Assembly: GCA_001632435.1 (NCBI GenBank)
Contig: KV423929.1
Span: forward strand, 124,001 to 188,000
Source of the DNA: Calocera cornea HHB12733
Lineage: Eukaryota > Basidiomycota > Dacrymycetes > Dacrymycetales > Dacrymycetaceae
DNA length: 64,000 nucleotides
Direction of reading: 5' to 3'
Positions 32,766 through 44,919 of the stretch are shown one piece after another. The position numbers and the translations under genes were made by a program. The notes below the pieces were generated by a model. The model ran no database searches, was not told the DNA's origin, and worked only from the letters and a program-made list of their open reading frames with translations. How positions within the stretch are numbered: the first letter of the stretch is position 1; each line of letters begins with the position of its first letter.

Positions 32766-35700
32766 TCATTTGGAGTCGTCCGAGTGTGTTCGCCCTTTCT
32801 CGGCTATGTGAATCAACTTCTCTTTATCGCCGCTCTCTTCCACCAACGAGCGGAAGTAGCTCTTCTCGTTCTGCAGCAGCGCTAACGGCGTGTCCAACTC
32901 AACAAGCTTCCCAGCATCCAGCACTACAAGTTCACACATCGTCAGAGATAAACACGGCCATGAATTATGAATGCTTACCCATGATCTTGTCGTAATCCAT
33001 GATCGTATGCAAGCGATGGGCAATCGTGATCAGAGTGACGTTTTTCAGGTCTGCTCGAATTCTACTCTGGATGGTCGAGTCTGTCTCAGTATCGACGGAT
33101 GCCGTAGCCTCGTCCAGGATGAGGACACGAGTGCGGCGCAGAATTGAGCGCGCAAGGGCAATCAACTGTCGCTGGCCAACAGAAAAGTTGCTCCCAGCGT
33201 TTGCCACCATATTGTCCAAACCGAGATTCGTATCATCAGACGCCTCCGAGTCTGTTATGAGACCAGTCGCTCGGAGTGCGTCGTATAGCTTCGCGTCGTC
33301 ATGCTGAGAAAACGGGTCCAAATTGAAGCGCAGGGTTCCCGATAGTAAGGTTGGATCCTGGGGAATGATGGCAACATTATTGCGAAGCGCGTCCAAGTTT
33401 AAGTCGTCAGTCAATCGTCCATCAAGGTACACCTTGCCCTCTACAGGGATGAGCCGCAACAGAGATAACGCCAATGAGCTTTTTCCACTGCCAGTCCGTC
33501 CCACTGGTTGCGCCGAGGTCAGTCTCTATTTACTTGGAGACCCACAAGGTAACACACCAATGCCGACCCGTTCGCCCGACTTAATGTCAAACGTGATGTT
33601 CCTCAAAACGAAAGGGCCATCCTCGGAGTATCTGGAAATAGATCAGTCCTTGTGTTACCACCTGTACTAGGACGCACTTGGCGAACAGGCTCTCCACCTT
33701 GATGGCGCCAGAAGCCGGCCAATAAGCGGGAGGTTTTCCGCGCTCAGATGCTTCGGGCTCATGATCGATCGTAAGATAATCTCTTATCCGCTCAACGCTA
33801 AGTTGAAGCATGTCAGTGGCGTCTTAAGGAGTACTGCGATGTATACCTGTTGAAGGTGATCTCAATGTCGTTGATGGTCCTGACCCAGTCTAGAATCCTC
33901 GAAGAGAACTCAACAGCCATCGTAAGCTACGGAGCCGGTGAGTCAGCAACGCGGTTACTGCTCGTGGTAAAGCCGTATACACTAAACTGAAAGACCAGTG
34001 TGAGTATTCACTCCGAAGCAAAAGTTGATCTGAACGCACTCCGGTTGTGCTTGCTCCGACGCCGCACCTCATATATAACAGGTATGTGGCAAGTCCAGCA
34101 GAGAACATTGCGCCGAGTAGATCAGCGCGCGTAGAAATCCATCTGATGACTGCACTCAAATCGTGTAATGAACCTCCAAAAGGGCACCGACCGATTCAAG
34201 TTGTAGAAGGTTCTTGAAGGACGGGAATACGCATCTGCACGTTGACGCAGCTCAGTCTTGAAGCTCTCCTCAGCCTCATAAGCGCGAACCGAAACTGACG
34301 TTTTTGTTCAGACAGACGGCACATCGGGAAGTGAGGTTGACGCACTCAGGCCAGTAATGGCAGCAGCAAAGTGATTGTACAAAGGTGACCGCCAGTTTGA
34401 TTGCAATCGCTAAGGACAAATATCACTGTGACCGCCACATAGGGATTTGGTGAGCTTGCTTACTTTCACACACATCTGCGCTGCAAGATAGATCTGTCCA
34501 AGCGCCACACCAGTAATCAGGATGACAGCACCTGGTATGCTGAAGACCGGAGAAACGGCTATGACAACAACGAATTCCATTATCATAGACGCTGCAGTCA
34601 TATCAGATCGTAATCGAGGCAGCGGAGTACAATACGCACTTGTCATTTGCAGGAAGTATAGTACCGCAGGGGTTAGATTACCATCAATCTCACGAATGTC
34701 CTGGAAGAATTCATGGTAGAGGGGCGAGAACGTGGTGAAACTCCTTACTTGTGTGAATCTGGACACTATCCTGCCCACCGGGGTACTATCGATCCAACGA
34801 AGGGTCGACCTTAGCACGCTCCCGCACAAAGCGTCATGAATGCGACGGCTCGCCCGAACACTGAGAAGTGCGTTGATGACTTGGACCAGCAGTCCCACGC
34901 TTTCCTGGAGGAGAGCAATGCCAATGAAAACAAAGAGATAACTGCAGATTGCCATGAATGCCCTAGAATTCTCCAGAGTTAGAGTACGTACTAAAGCACG
35001 TCCACTCCACCTCCTTGCTGTACTTCGTATGCTTGCGCCCAATGACCAAGCCACCATGTGCCTCTGCACCAAGCACATATCAGTCAAATCGCCAAATAGG
35101 CTTATTCAGGACAATACCCAATACTCAACGCCACACAAATCACATATCCAAACATCAACGAGACCCAATACATCGGACCGCCGACGGCATCCATGAATAG
35201 CTTGACTGAATTACATCAGCGAGATGTTGTGATCCTGAGTGCGCCTCCTACTCGATGCCCACTTCACTCTCCCCTCAGCCATTTCTTCCTCCATGACCAG
35301 CTTTCCATCCGCACTTTTGTCCTGCGTCGGACTTGGTCCAATACCTGAAGCAGTTTCCCCAAATTCCAGGATTTGATTGTTCTCCTCCAGCTCTTCCCTC
35401 AGGGAGGGATCGGACAGAAGAGTATTGCTCAAAGGCCCTTGGCTGATGAGACGTCCTTGCATGCCGAGTGATATAACATTGCTTGCAATGGGAGCGATTA
35501 GGGCAACGGCGTGGGTCTGATTGGGCATTAGTCTTCTGATCTGTGTCTCAATATCTTGGACGCCTCACCACAAGAAGTACAGTCCGGTCTTTGATGAGGT
35601 CGCCTTGCAAACACTTCTCGACAACCCAGCGAGCGGTATGCACATCAAGAGCCGAAACGACGTCGTCCAGTAGTAGAATCCTCGCCGGAGAATACACGGC

Positions 35701-38700
35701 ACGAGCGAGAGTTATGCGGGCCTTGGGGGAGTCTCATGTGAGAAGCTCTGCTAGTAAATAGGGAATAACTTACCTTCTGACCGCCAGAAAGGGTGAGACC
35801 ACGTTCGCCAACCTACAGTATCCGAATAAGAGTCAAATGAAATGGATTCCATAAAGCATACTTCAGTCAAATCGCCGGCGGTAAACATTGCCAGGTCAGG
35901 CACCAGACCACATTGGTAGAGTACTGAGCGGGTTTGTTAACCGGAGAACGCACCATGACAGCAACGCAACACTTGCCTTTTTGATACCGAACCTCATCGA
36001 ACGGGCTTCCGAATAGGATATTGGACTGGAAGACTGAAGGCTTGAGTCAGGTATAACACGGATAGGGAATTCTCACCCTGATCGTGTCGTTCTGAACCCA
36101 GGACTCCTGGGCGGCGTACGCAACACCGCGGACACGGGGGAGACTGAACCAGGAATCGATCCCTTCTGCTTGGAAGTGCATCTCTCCGAGCAGGGCCATC
36201 AAGATAGACGTCTTTCCGCACCCAGTCGGTCTGCTGCTGGTGAGCTACAAGGATTTAGGACTCGTTAAGGAGTTTCATACCCAACGATAAGATTGATTAT
36301 GCCGTTCTTGAAGGTCAAGTCTTCGATATGCAGGCGGAAATGTCGCTGCCCAGGCTGAGGCCCGTCACTGTTAGGGTCGGACCAGGTAAACGTAGCATTG
36401 TGGAATCCGACAGTGTCGCTCTCTGCAGCCAGAGGCGTCACTATAGCATCTTGCACCGGCGTTCGATGGTACTTGTCCAAGAGGCGGCTCTGAGCAACAA
36501 GGTGAGAAGAGCAGAGACGCGAACGGAACGGCAGCCTTACGGAATGCAAAAAATTACTGACACGGTCGAGGGATACCTTGGCTAACAGCCCTTCAGCAAG
36601 TGCAGGATTAAGCGGCTGTTGCCTCACCCTCGATGATGTTGGTTATCCACCTCACAAAGCTGTCTAAGTCGTGCCGAAGAGTGACAAAGATTGGGATGCT
36701 TGAAAATACTCGCGCCGCTTTTCTTCCAGTCAATGAAAAGCTCCGTGCATATGTAGGGGATGCCCACCATCTAGATCTTGTTTGAGGACAAGCGTCTGAT
36801 AAAAGTTGTCAGAACCTAGCCCCCTCGCTATGTCCAAGAACAGCGCACATAGATTGCAAAGGTAATGATCATCGTGCTCATCTGCAGCAGTGCTCTGTTA
36901 AGAGGATCAACGTCAACGAATGGCCGTACAGCTGAGCTATATGATCGTACGTCAGGGCATCAATTGACATGCCTAGCAGCCACCTGAGGCGAAGGTAGTG
37001 GAGCTCTTCGTCCCGCACGGCGCGCACCTGACTCTTCACGAGTCCTTCCCAGCCAAACATCTTGATCATCCGGACAACGCCCAGAGCTGGGAAAAGTAAG
37101 TAAGTATGACGATCGCTGCATTCTGCATTCACGCAACGCACATTCCGTAATGACCTGGACTCGCTGGTCCGTTTTCTGCATCAGCTTCCTCTGCACGGTT
37201 TGGATCTTTCCGGCAATCATGCCCGGTACTGGGAGGGTGATCATCATGAATACAATGCCGACAATTGCGGCCCAGGAGAGGAGGAACCAAAGAAAGAAAA
37301 TGCAGAGGATCGCCTCGAGCGGAGTGTCGAAAATGAGGAACAGGAAGTCGCGTCCATCGATCAGGTTGCCGATGTCCGTGCCAAACATGCTATTAATCTT
37401 GGCAGACAGATGCATTGCCTTGCTAGCTGGGGCTGAAGCAGTCTTCTTGTCCTTGCCCTTGTTGTTCTCCGGGCTGGAGGGGGCAGTGGATGCGGTTGCT
37501 ATGTTCCCTCCGTCAGAAGTGTTCGTCTCGACCAGTGTCGGGGTTTCTGTGCGGAGGGTTCCTGGCGTACTGGTCGACTGCTCGTCAGATCGGTTGGCAG
37601 TAGCCGTACCCGATGTGGGCACTGGCGAAGCGGAGATCATCGAGTCGTCGGTCAACCGCACCCGGAGCGCATGCTCAAAGATGACTTGAGTGAGTATGTT
37701 CTCCGCCCGTACCATCATCCGCGTGCTCGTAAAGATATACATGTTAAAGAGCAGCGACTTGAGTGTCGGGGCGAGGAAGATAAACAGGATCCACACCCAC
37801 GGGCGGATCGTCGCGTCGGTCCCGTTGTGCTCCATGAATGTGAGCAGGCGGTTGATCCCGATGGCGCCTAGGAAACGGCACAGGCACTGAATAAGGAGGT
37901 AACAGGACATTTTGGTGTATTCCCAACGGAAGACGTCCATGAGTCCCCAGAAGAGATGTCGCGGCTTCTTGCCCATGGCGCGCCGGCGCACCGGGTCAAG
38001 AGCGTCCATCGCCCGCGCTCGTAGATTGTCGCTCCAGTCGGAATCGGGTAAAGGGGGCAGCTCATCGTAAGGAAGCTGTGGGATACGCCATGCGGCCAAG
38101 ATGATCGGCTCGAGGAAGAAGAAGAACAGGAAGCTGAAGATGGATGCGGTCTGTTCGGGGGCGGGGTTCGGTGCCGGGTTAGCTGGGTCGTACGGGATAT
38201 ACAACCGAGGCATGAACGCGGGAAGTGCGACGCCGACGAGGGTGACGAACGAGCCGCGAGTCCAGAGAAGCCATGGGATTGTGCCGTCCGCTGGGACACC
38301 GGTGAAAGTGGTGAGAGGCAGGATGTTGCGCCACAGAAAGATGAGGAACTGGATGAAGAAGATCCACGATGCGTGGAAAGAGCAAGAGGTGCGAAAGCGA
38401 CCTTTCAGCACGAGTGCCAGGATAGAGAGAAGAGTAGCATATATCTATCAAGTGTCAGCAGCGGCTCGTCTACTCGTTTATAAGGGGACTCACATGAGCA
38501 ATCAGAATCGCGACCTCAGCCTTCCCAGTACATTCCCACGTCCAGTCCCATTCCTGCCCTCCACCCAGCGGGATCTGCGCCGTCCCACTAACAACCTCCT
38601 CTCTCGGCTGGCCGCTCAGCACCACCGCGGCGATGGACAGGCCGACGAGCGCGCCGGCTCCCAACAGTCTCGCCGAGTTGAACGCATATATGACCCAACC

Positions 38701-38967
38701 GCCCCTCGCTTCGACAAAGTCGGACGCTCGCTTGAGCAGCGGCTCGCTGACAGGTGCGGAGAGCGCAACGGGCACCGAGCGGGGCTTCACACGAGCGTGG
38801 GACGCGGCGATGATGAGCAGGAGGAGGGAGACGATCGAGGCGTATGCGGGGATGAGGCGGGGATCGAGCGCGATGGCCGTGGATGAGCAGGCGGCATTCG
38901 TGCTGGTCGGAACCCCAGATTGAAAGAGTTGTGCGAGGAAGTCCTCGAGCGTGTCCAGCTGGGACAT
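32766..38967 (-). CDS. ABCC (MRP-type) ABC transporter, left arm of an inverted pair
   Basis: A full-length multi-exon gene starting [20 protein letters not shown] (38967) and ending [12 protein letters not shown]. Exon 1 encodes TMD0; the next large exon encodes the linker and TMD1, with a Ser/Thr-rich insert between [12 protein letters not shown] and [21 protein letters not shown]1 has an intron inside the first Gly codon of Walker A, then [24 protein letters not shown] and THAVAL. NBD2 has [16 protein letters not shown] and [11 protein letters not shown]. One difference from its paralogs is [16 protein letters not shown], where Leu is replaced by His. It is almost the same, exon for exon, as the gene at 47455 in the opposite orientation. 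Expected role: ATP-driven efflux of conjugates or drugs. No disabling change was found. Confidence 0.92.
33981..33986 (-). other. 6-nt microexon (TTTAGT, Phe-Ser) of the 38967 ABCC gene
   Basis: On the minus strand, acceptor TCTTTCAG, then TTTAGT, then donor GTATAC. The following exon starts CTTACGATGGCTGTTGAG. Confidence 0.75.
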
Positions 38968-40056
38968 CCTTGTGCAGGTGTGGGTCAGTTCAGGCGCTCC
39001 TCACGCAGTGGTTGACAGAGTCGAGGACAATAGGCTAGCTGTCGCCGACGCCGACGCTGCCCGACTCACTCGGTCTTCCATTAATAGAACCATAACCACC
39101 GCACGGTACGTCTCCGACCGCGGCAGTTGACTCATTCTCGTGGGTCGCGCCAGCGGTCACGGGCATCGCGCTTGCAGTGTGCCGTAGCCCTCTCGGGGCC
39201 GGCGATTCCGTGGAACAGAGTCGATCATCTGCTTCGTTCGTGCAAAGAGAATATTGGTCTGATATTGGATCGGATAAACGCACAGAGCATCATGTGCTGG
39301 CTGGCGGGCGAGATGGACGCCTGCTGTCGCGTGCAGCCGCGGGGATGATAGCGCGCCGCCGAGACCGCGCGCGGTGTCGGCGATACGACAAAGCCCGCTG
39401 TTATATCCGACCGATCCTTACGGACGTGTTCGCGAAATATTAATGTATTCAGGCGACTTGGCGAAGTTGGTTCAGCGAGCGGAAGCGGAAGCGGTGGTGT
39501 ATGACCGGCTGCCGAGTACTTCCTGCCGTCGGCTGTTCGTGTCTCGGGCTGTTGTTGGTGTTTGCATCCTGGGGCCCCCGGACAGTGACTTGTGTCGCCG
39601 TTGGGTTCGTCAACAGCACTACTAGCATTTATCGCTGCGCTTATACGAAACATACCCGCATGTTCGGGATGCGGCTACACTGTGCAGCAGAACAGGGAAG
39701 CACGGATGTCCCCGGTCCGTATCCTTTACGCCGGCAAACGTTGTTGAGTTCTTCGCATGTCGCCCGACTCGCGTTGACTTTGAGCCACCCGCTGCACCGA
39801 ATACCCAAGTGCACGCAATAGGAGCCGGCGAGTGCACGCTATATGACAAGGAAGTGCATTAGTCGAACGCGAATTATCGACGCTCAGAGGTATCACATGC
39901 ATCTACGAGGCGTGGACGCCCCGCCGCCGCGGCGGACAACCAGTTGTCCCGTGCGCACACACACCGTCCACAAGGCTCAGTCGTACACTCTACGCTCTAC
40001 ATCATAGTCCCCAAATCTAGTGAATCTTGCAGTCCAAAGGCCCCCGCCCGCCCCGC
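38968..40056. other. Promoter region of the minus-strand ABCC gene and GDPase 3' flank
   Basis: About 1.1 kb. The part up to about 39640 belongs to the inverted repeat and holds the AP-1/Gcn4-type site at 39128. Pol III-like box words near 39459 are discussed under rejected items. No gene is recognised. Confidence 0.45.
39128..39134. promoter_or_regulatory. TGACTCA (Gcn4/AP-1-type) site upstream of the ABCC gene
   Basis: A perfect TGACTCA lies 161-167 bp upstream of the start at 38967. In the other arm the same position (near 47294) has TGACTCG. Gcn4- and AP-1-class bZIP factors bind this word; occupancy here is unproven. Confidence 0.4.
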
Positions 40057-42295
40057 TCAGACAGTGCAGACCAAGTCCCCGTCAAGCATCGCGATGGTCG
40101 CGCCGAGCGCCCAGCCCAGCTCGACGCCCTCGACCTTCTTCTCCGTCCTGATCTCCCTCCCTCCGGCGAACTCGTATCCGAGCCTGAGCAGCGCGTGCTG
40201 GAAGGTGAGGTCGAGGCACCATTCCGGGCGTCCGGCGAGCTCGTCGAGCACCTCCGAGCCCAGGTGCGCAAAGTGCTCGGCCCAGCTTGACGGGCCCGCA
40301 CAGACGCGCGTGGCCAGGTCGGCGATGGTGCTGATGGGCAGGGTGCGCGGGGTGTACTCGGTCGGCAGGGCGGGGAGGAGGGGCGTGATGCGGTCGTAGA
40401 AGTAGGAGAGGACGAGGATGCCGCCTTTCGGGAAAGTGTCGAGGATGGACGGCTGGTACACGCCGTTGAACGCGCAGGGCTTGACGTGGCAGATGCTGTG
40501 TGCGCGTCAGCGTGCGTATCAGCATATAAGGGAAACCGCGCGCTTACGCATCCTTGGCCATGACCAGCTCGACGATCCTGTTGCACCCCTCGAACGAGCC
40601 CACGTCCGCACCGAGCATCGTCACGTTCGTCCTTTCCGCGACCTCGAGCTCGACGATCCTCCTGGTGCCCCTGGCCAAGCACGGGTTCCCGACCTCCTCG
40701 AGCTCCGCAAGCCCGCGCCCGCCGTCCTTGCCGAAATCCCACATGAACCCGACGAGGTTGTGCACGTGCCGGCGCGCCTGCATGAGCCCGTACCCGAGGT
40801 ACGAGTGCTGGTAGAGCGTGTGGGTGCGGCCGGAGAAGTGCAGCGTGTACTTGTGGTCCCCGTCCTCCAGCGCGCTGTCCGGCGTACTGGTACCGAAGCG
40901 CGGCTCGAACACGATCTGCGTCGAGGCGCCGCCTAGGTCTAGCACGGCGTATGTGCTCGGCGTGGACGGCGCGGAGGAGCCGATCGTGCCCAGGAGGTAG
41001 TTGGCCGTGATCCACGCGTAGACGCCTGCCTGGGATCAGCACTTGCTCCTCTGCCTGTGTCCCGCGGAGAACGCACCTTCGTCCTTGCCATCCATAATGA
41101 CCACGCCGTCCTCGACGACAGTGAAGGGATACCTCGTCCTGAGCCTCTGCTCGACAGCCTGTAAGATCTCCGCGCTCTCCCTAGCGCCCAGCAGCCGCAG
41201 CCCCGCCGTAGCCTTGACCGCAACCGGGGTGCACTTCCTCAAGCGCTCGGGCACGACCCTGACGGCCTCGTCCATGAGCTCGTCCAAGCTGGCGGCCGCG
41301 CCCTGGGGGTTGCCCGCGTAGCTGCTCAGGCCCGGCCGGGTCTGGCGGAACACCTCCCACTCGAGCGCGGGGCTCGCGGCGCAGTTGTGGAACTTGTACA
41401 CGTGGATGCGCGAGCCCGTCGAGCCCGCGTCGAGCATGAGCGCGTACTGTACCAGGGCCTTGCCGGGGGAGGGAGAGGAGCAGTGGACGGTGCTGCTCGG
41501 GTCTGTGTCCTCTTCGTACGAGGACGGGCCGGTGCGGTGCGGCCCGTACGCTGCCGCGGGCAGGTCGTCCTCCGCGTCGTCGTCGTCGTCGTCCATGGGG
41601 GGCAGCTCGGGAGTGGAAGGCGCGTCGATGGGCGGGATCGGGCGAGAGGGCAAGTACGAGATCACGTCGTCGTCGTGTGATGTGTCGGGCATGGCGGGCG
41701 GCTGCTCGGGCAGGGGCGAGTCCGGGTAGTGTACCTCTGCGGCGTGATCAGCACCCCCCCTCACTCCCTGACCAATGAAACAAAGCCACGCACCGTCCTC
41801 CTGCGCGCCATAGTACCCCCACAGCCTCTCCTTGCTCGCCCCGCTCCTGGCGGCGAACCACCCGCCGAGGGCGAGCACAAGCAGGACGAGGAAGACCTTC
41901 CTGAGGGTGCTGGGGGTGAGCCACGCCCTGCGGCCCTGGGAGGCGGAGAGCGGTGCGTAGGCGGGCTCGTCGAGCCGGGGGAGGATGTAGGGCCTGCGCG
42001 GGGCGGGCATGGTCAGGTGGCGGAGGTAGGAGGACGTGCTGGCTGCTGGGGCTGCTGCTGGGGCAGGCGCGGTGCGGGGGCGGGTCGGGTGCGGGCGGCG
42101 GTGGAAGAGGGCTGCGAGCGAGAAGGAGGGAGCGCACTCAGGCTGCGGGGTTGGCACGCCCGAAGAGGATGCCGACGACGATAGCTCCGAGGACGATGCC
42201 GATGCCGACGCCGACGCGGACACAGAGGAGGAAGAGGGCGAGGGCGAGTCGAGCTGCTGTGGTTTGGGGGGTTCGGCGCGCAGGCGGCGGGTCAT
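40057..42295 (-). CDS. GDA1: Golgi guanosine diphosphatase (GDA1/CD39 apyrase family)
   Basis: A four-exon gene for a type II Golgi enzyme that hydrolyses GDP to GMP, which sustains GDP-mannose import for glycosylation. Introns: 41737-41793, one before GVYAWITANYLLG, and one after VMAKDA. A Ser-rich cytoplasmic tail precedes one membrane helix, VFLVLLVLALGGWFAA (residues about 134-149). All apyrase regions are present: ACR1 ALMLDAGSTGSRIHVYKF, ACR2 ATAGLRLL, ACR3 DEGVYAWITANYLLG with the catalytic Glu, ACR4 VLDLGGASTQIVF and ACR5 LGWALGATIAM. The protein ends GDLVCTV. The start at 42295 (MTRRLRAEPPKPQQ) is used; a shorter start at 42010 (MPAPRRPYIL) is equally possible and would give a more usual short tail. 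The gene sits in the loop between the inverted ABCC arms. Confidence 0.9.
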
Positions 42296-43065
42296 GTAAC
42301 CTTGCTTGCTCGAGGTGCGCCCTGAGTCCTGACAAGCCCGCACACGATATTTTGCACCCGGCAGGGTGTCACCCACGGCCAGGCGGGACACGGACGATAT
42401 CGATAACGAGGCGAGTCGGGCGGATAACGCAGATCTAATCGGGAGGAGAGGCTGAGAGGGGAGATCACCTCGGCGCCAGTGCCGCGTTGACAAGGGTTGT
42501 GCGAAGATACGAATCCTTCCTGATGCGCCTGGCGCGGGAAGTATGTACACGTACCGCCTACGTGGAGCCGCTCCTCCGTTCCGAGCGCACCGCGGGACCG
42601 ACACCGACAACGGAAATGGCATCGCAGCGCATCGTATTCCGCCCAGCCCAGCCGGGCCGAGCAGCAGCAAAGTATCTACAAATACAGTACACGGAGGTTT
42701 CGTTAGAGTGAACAGTAGAGGTGAGGGTAAAGGTAAAGGTAAGCAAGTGGGACGTAGACTGGAGTGAAAAATGGAAGATGGAGGATGGAGGATGGAAATG
42801 AAATGGGTTTTGGGAGCGAGCGTGTAGGTAGGTAGGCAAGAGTGCTGCGCGTGAGTCAAGGGAAGCTGATGCGGATCGGAGAGAGAGGTTAGGAAACGAG
42901 AGAGGAAGATTGGGAGATTGGAGATGGAGGTGGAGAGAACGGTTGGGAGGGATATGTACGCGTGAGGATCTGGTATGAAGATGAGAGAAAGGGAAACACA
43001 AGGCGGATTTGGGAATCGATCATGCAATCGACGATCCGACAGCTCTCTCGCGTCGCTTCGCTCGC
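42296..43065. other. Intergenic with CT/GA-rich promoter tract
   Basis: About 770 bp between the GDPase start and the end of the bZIP gene, both on the minus strand. The plus strand is strongly GA-rich near 42770-42980 (GGAAGATGGAGGATGGAGGA), which is CT-rich on the coding strand as in many fungal promoters. A minus-strand open frame runs through it into the GDPase gene but is low-complexity. Confidence 0.45.
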
Positions 43066-44919
43066 TCACTGCGCCTGCCCGTGCCCAGCAGGGCCAAACC
43101 CTTGCATGAGGTAGTCGACCATCTGCTGCTGGAGCTGGTCCCTCTCCGCGCTCACCTGCGCCAACTGCATCGCATGCCCCGCGTTGATCCTCTCAATCTC
43201 CAGGGCATGCTCGGCGTGGAGGCGCTCAATCTCCTGCCTGAGCGCCGCGTTCTCCTCGGAGAGAACGGCCATCTCCTGCCGCTTCTTCTCCCGGCTCCGG
43301 CGTTGCGACATGGTGTTCTTGAACCGCTTGTCACCGGCCTTGCCCATCGTCTCCTGGGCCGCGGCGAGCACTTGCGCGGCGAGCGCGTCCCGCTCGCGCT
43401 TCGTGAGGTTCTTGTTAGAGGCACTGCTGCCGGCGCGGGCGGTGGTGGGGCGCGCGCGCGAGGGAGCAGCGGCGGCGGCGGCCTTCCCCTTCGCCTTCTT
43501 GCGGGGCGGCTCGTCGTCGCTCTCTAGCCCGAGCTCGTCCTCGTCCTCGTCCTCCTCGTCCTCCAGCTGCGCATCCTCCTCCTCCGTGCTCTGGGAGAAG
43601 ATGGGCCGTCCATCCAGGACCCTCTTGACGCCCTCGCGGAGCTTTGGGTCGACGCGCTCGAGCACGTTCGCCTGCGCCTTCTTGCGGGCCGTCAGCGAGT
43701 CGCGCTCGTACTTGCGCGGCTGCACAGGCGCTTCGTACGGGATGATGCGCTGGGTGTGGGCCTGGGCCTGGGTGGACTGGGAGCGCGCGCGGGAGGGGAG
43801 GGGGCGCGTGGGGCGCGTGGTCGAGCTCGGGCCGGAGGGGAGCGGGGAGGGCGCCTCGCTCAGCGGGGAGGAGAGGGCCGACCCATGCTCCTGTCGCTGC
43901 TGCTGCTGGGGCGCGGGAGGGTGGTGCAGGCGGGCCGAGGCGCGCGTGGCGTGCGTGTGAGAGTGCAGCACCATCGGGTCGACTGCGAGCTCGGGGGAGA
44001 ACAGGAAGATGCTGTCGACGACGGTGGGGGAGGCCTGCGGGGTGCCAGCGAGCGCGTTGCCGTTGTCGACGACGACGGGCAGGGTGATGTCTTCATTGCC
44101 AGTGTGGGCGGGCGGGGCGCGGGCGGGGACTAAATACAGCAGGGTCGGTGGTCAGTGGTCGTGGACAGGGGTAGCGCGGGAAAGCGCTAACCGAGCGGGG
44201 TGACTGTTCGCGCCTTGCTGACCACGTGGCCGCCGCCGCCCGCCGCGGTGGCGGCATTGGTGGCCGGGGCCAGGTCGTACAAGTCCGCGTTGAGGAACTG
44301 GTCGAAAACGTCCTGCGTGTTCTGGCTGTGCTGTGCGTCGGCCTCCCCGCGCTGCTGGGTGGAGGCCGCCCCGCCCGGGTAGGAGCCGAAGAGCGCCGCG
44401 ATGGTGGACTGGAGGATGTCGGACTCGTCGGTGATGTCGCGGAGCTCCTGGGAGCTGGGGTCGGGGTAGGCGAAGTTCGGCACGAGATCCGCGTGCGCGG
44501 TCAGCCCGCCAAACGAGGAGAGCGAGAGCCCCAGGCCGGATAGGGCGAGGCCGAGCGCGTCTTCCGCCTGCTCGTGCTGCTGCTGGGGGAAGGAGGGCAG
44601 GGCGTGTGCGCCAAACAGACGGAAGGGGGCGACGTCGGGGCCGGGCATGAACGTCATGCTCGCGTTCGCGTTCGCGGCGGGCGAGCCCGCATCGTCGTCC
44701 GATCCGGAGCTTGTGCGGGACCTGGAGAGCTCTAGTCAGCACACGGGTGTAGGGGCGGGAGAGGGAGGCTTGCGAGATGGGCGAGAGGGCCCAGCCGCCG
44801 GCGCCTGCAGGGCCTTGGCCGAGCAGGGCGGGGAGGAGCTCTATGTCTGCCTCTGCGGGCGCACGCAGGGGCACGAGGGGGGAGAGCACGGGCAGGGAGC
44901 GGGGAGGCAGGGGAGCCAT
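43066..44919 (-). CDS. bZIP transcription factor, second paralog
   Basis: A multi-exon minus-strand gene. The last exon ends in a bZIP: basic region KRFKNTMSQRRSREKKRQEM, then a zipper with heptad leucines (LSEENAALRQEIERLHAEHA), and QGFGPAGHGQAQ at the C-terminus. Upstream is the shared module YEAPVQPRKYERDSLTARKK, as in the bZIP genes at 26963 and 57394. The second exon encodes an acidic and Gln-rich region (MTFMPGPDVAPFRLFGAH..). The intron before the last exon (about 44132-44191) has a GTTAGC donor and TATTTAG acceptor. The first exon and the exact start are uncertain; 44919 (MAPLPPRSLPVLSP) is the furthest plausible ATG. In the basic region, Ser-Gln replaces the Ala-Ala of the Gcn4 type (NTMSQRRSR), so its DNA preference may differ. 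Confidence 0.8.

Larger units (their letters stand above)
32766..39640 (-). repeat. Left arm of a large inverted duplication
   Basis: This stretch (the ABCC gene plus about 670 bp upstream) matches 46810-53727 in reverse orientation. Identity is very high in the coding exons and falls off upstream. Words such as CATCCTGGGGCCCCCGGACAGTGA and ATCGCTGCGCTT mark the outer end near 39570-39640. Downstream of the stop codons similarity is lost at once. Confidence 0.8.

Noticed and set aside
40017..41042. 341-codon minus-strand frame and several plus-strand frames over the GDPase gene
   Set aside because: They are low-complexity shadows in GC-rich DNA; the apyrase motifs fix the real frame.
42378..42400. 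Further IPWPGGG-like core (GGCCAGGCGGG word)
   Set aside because: The DNA word resembles the core but the frame does not give PWPGGGR and no signal peptide is near.
42296..43069. N-terminal extension of the GDPase frame up to 43069
   Set aside because: The extension is CT-rich promoter-like sequence translating to low-complexity Ser/Pro/Leu; starts at 42295 or 42010 are more sensible.
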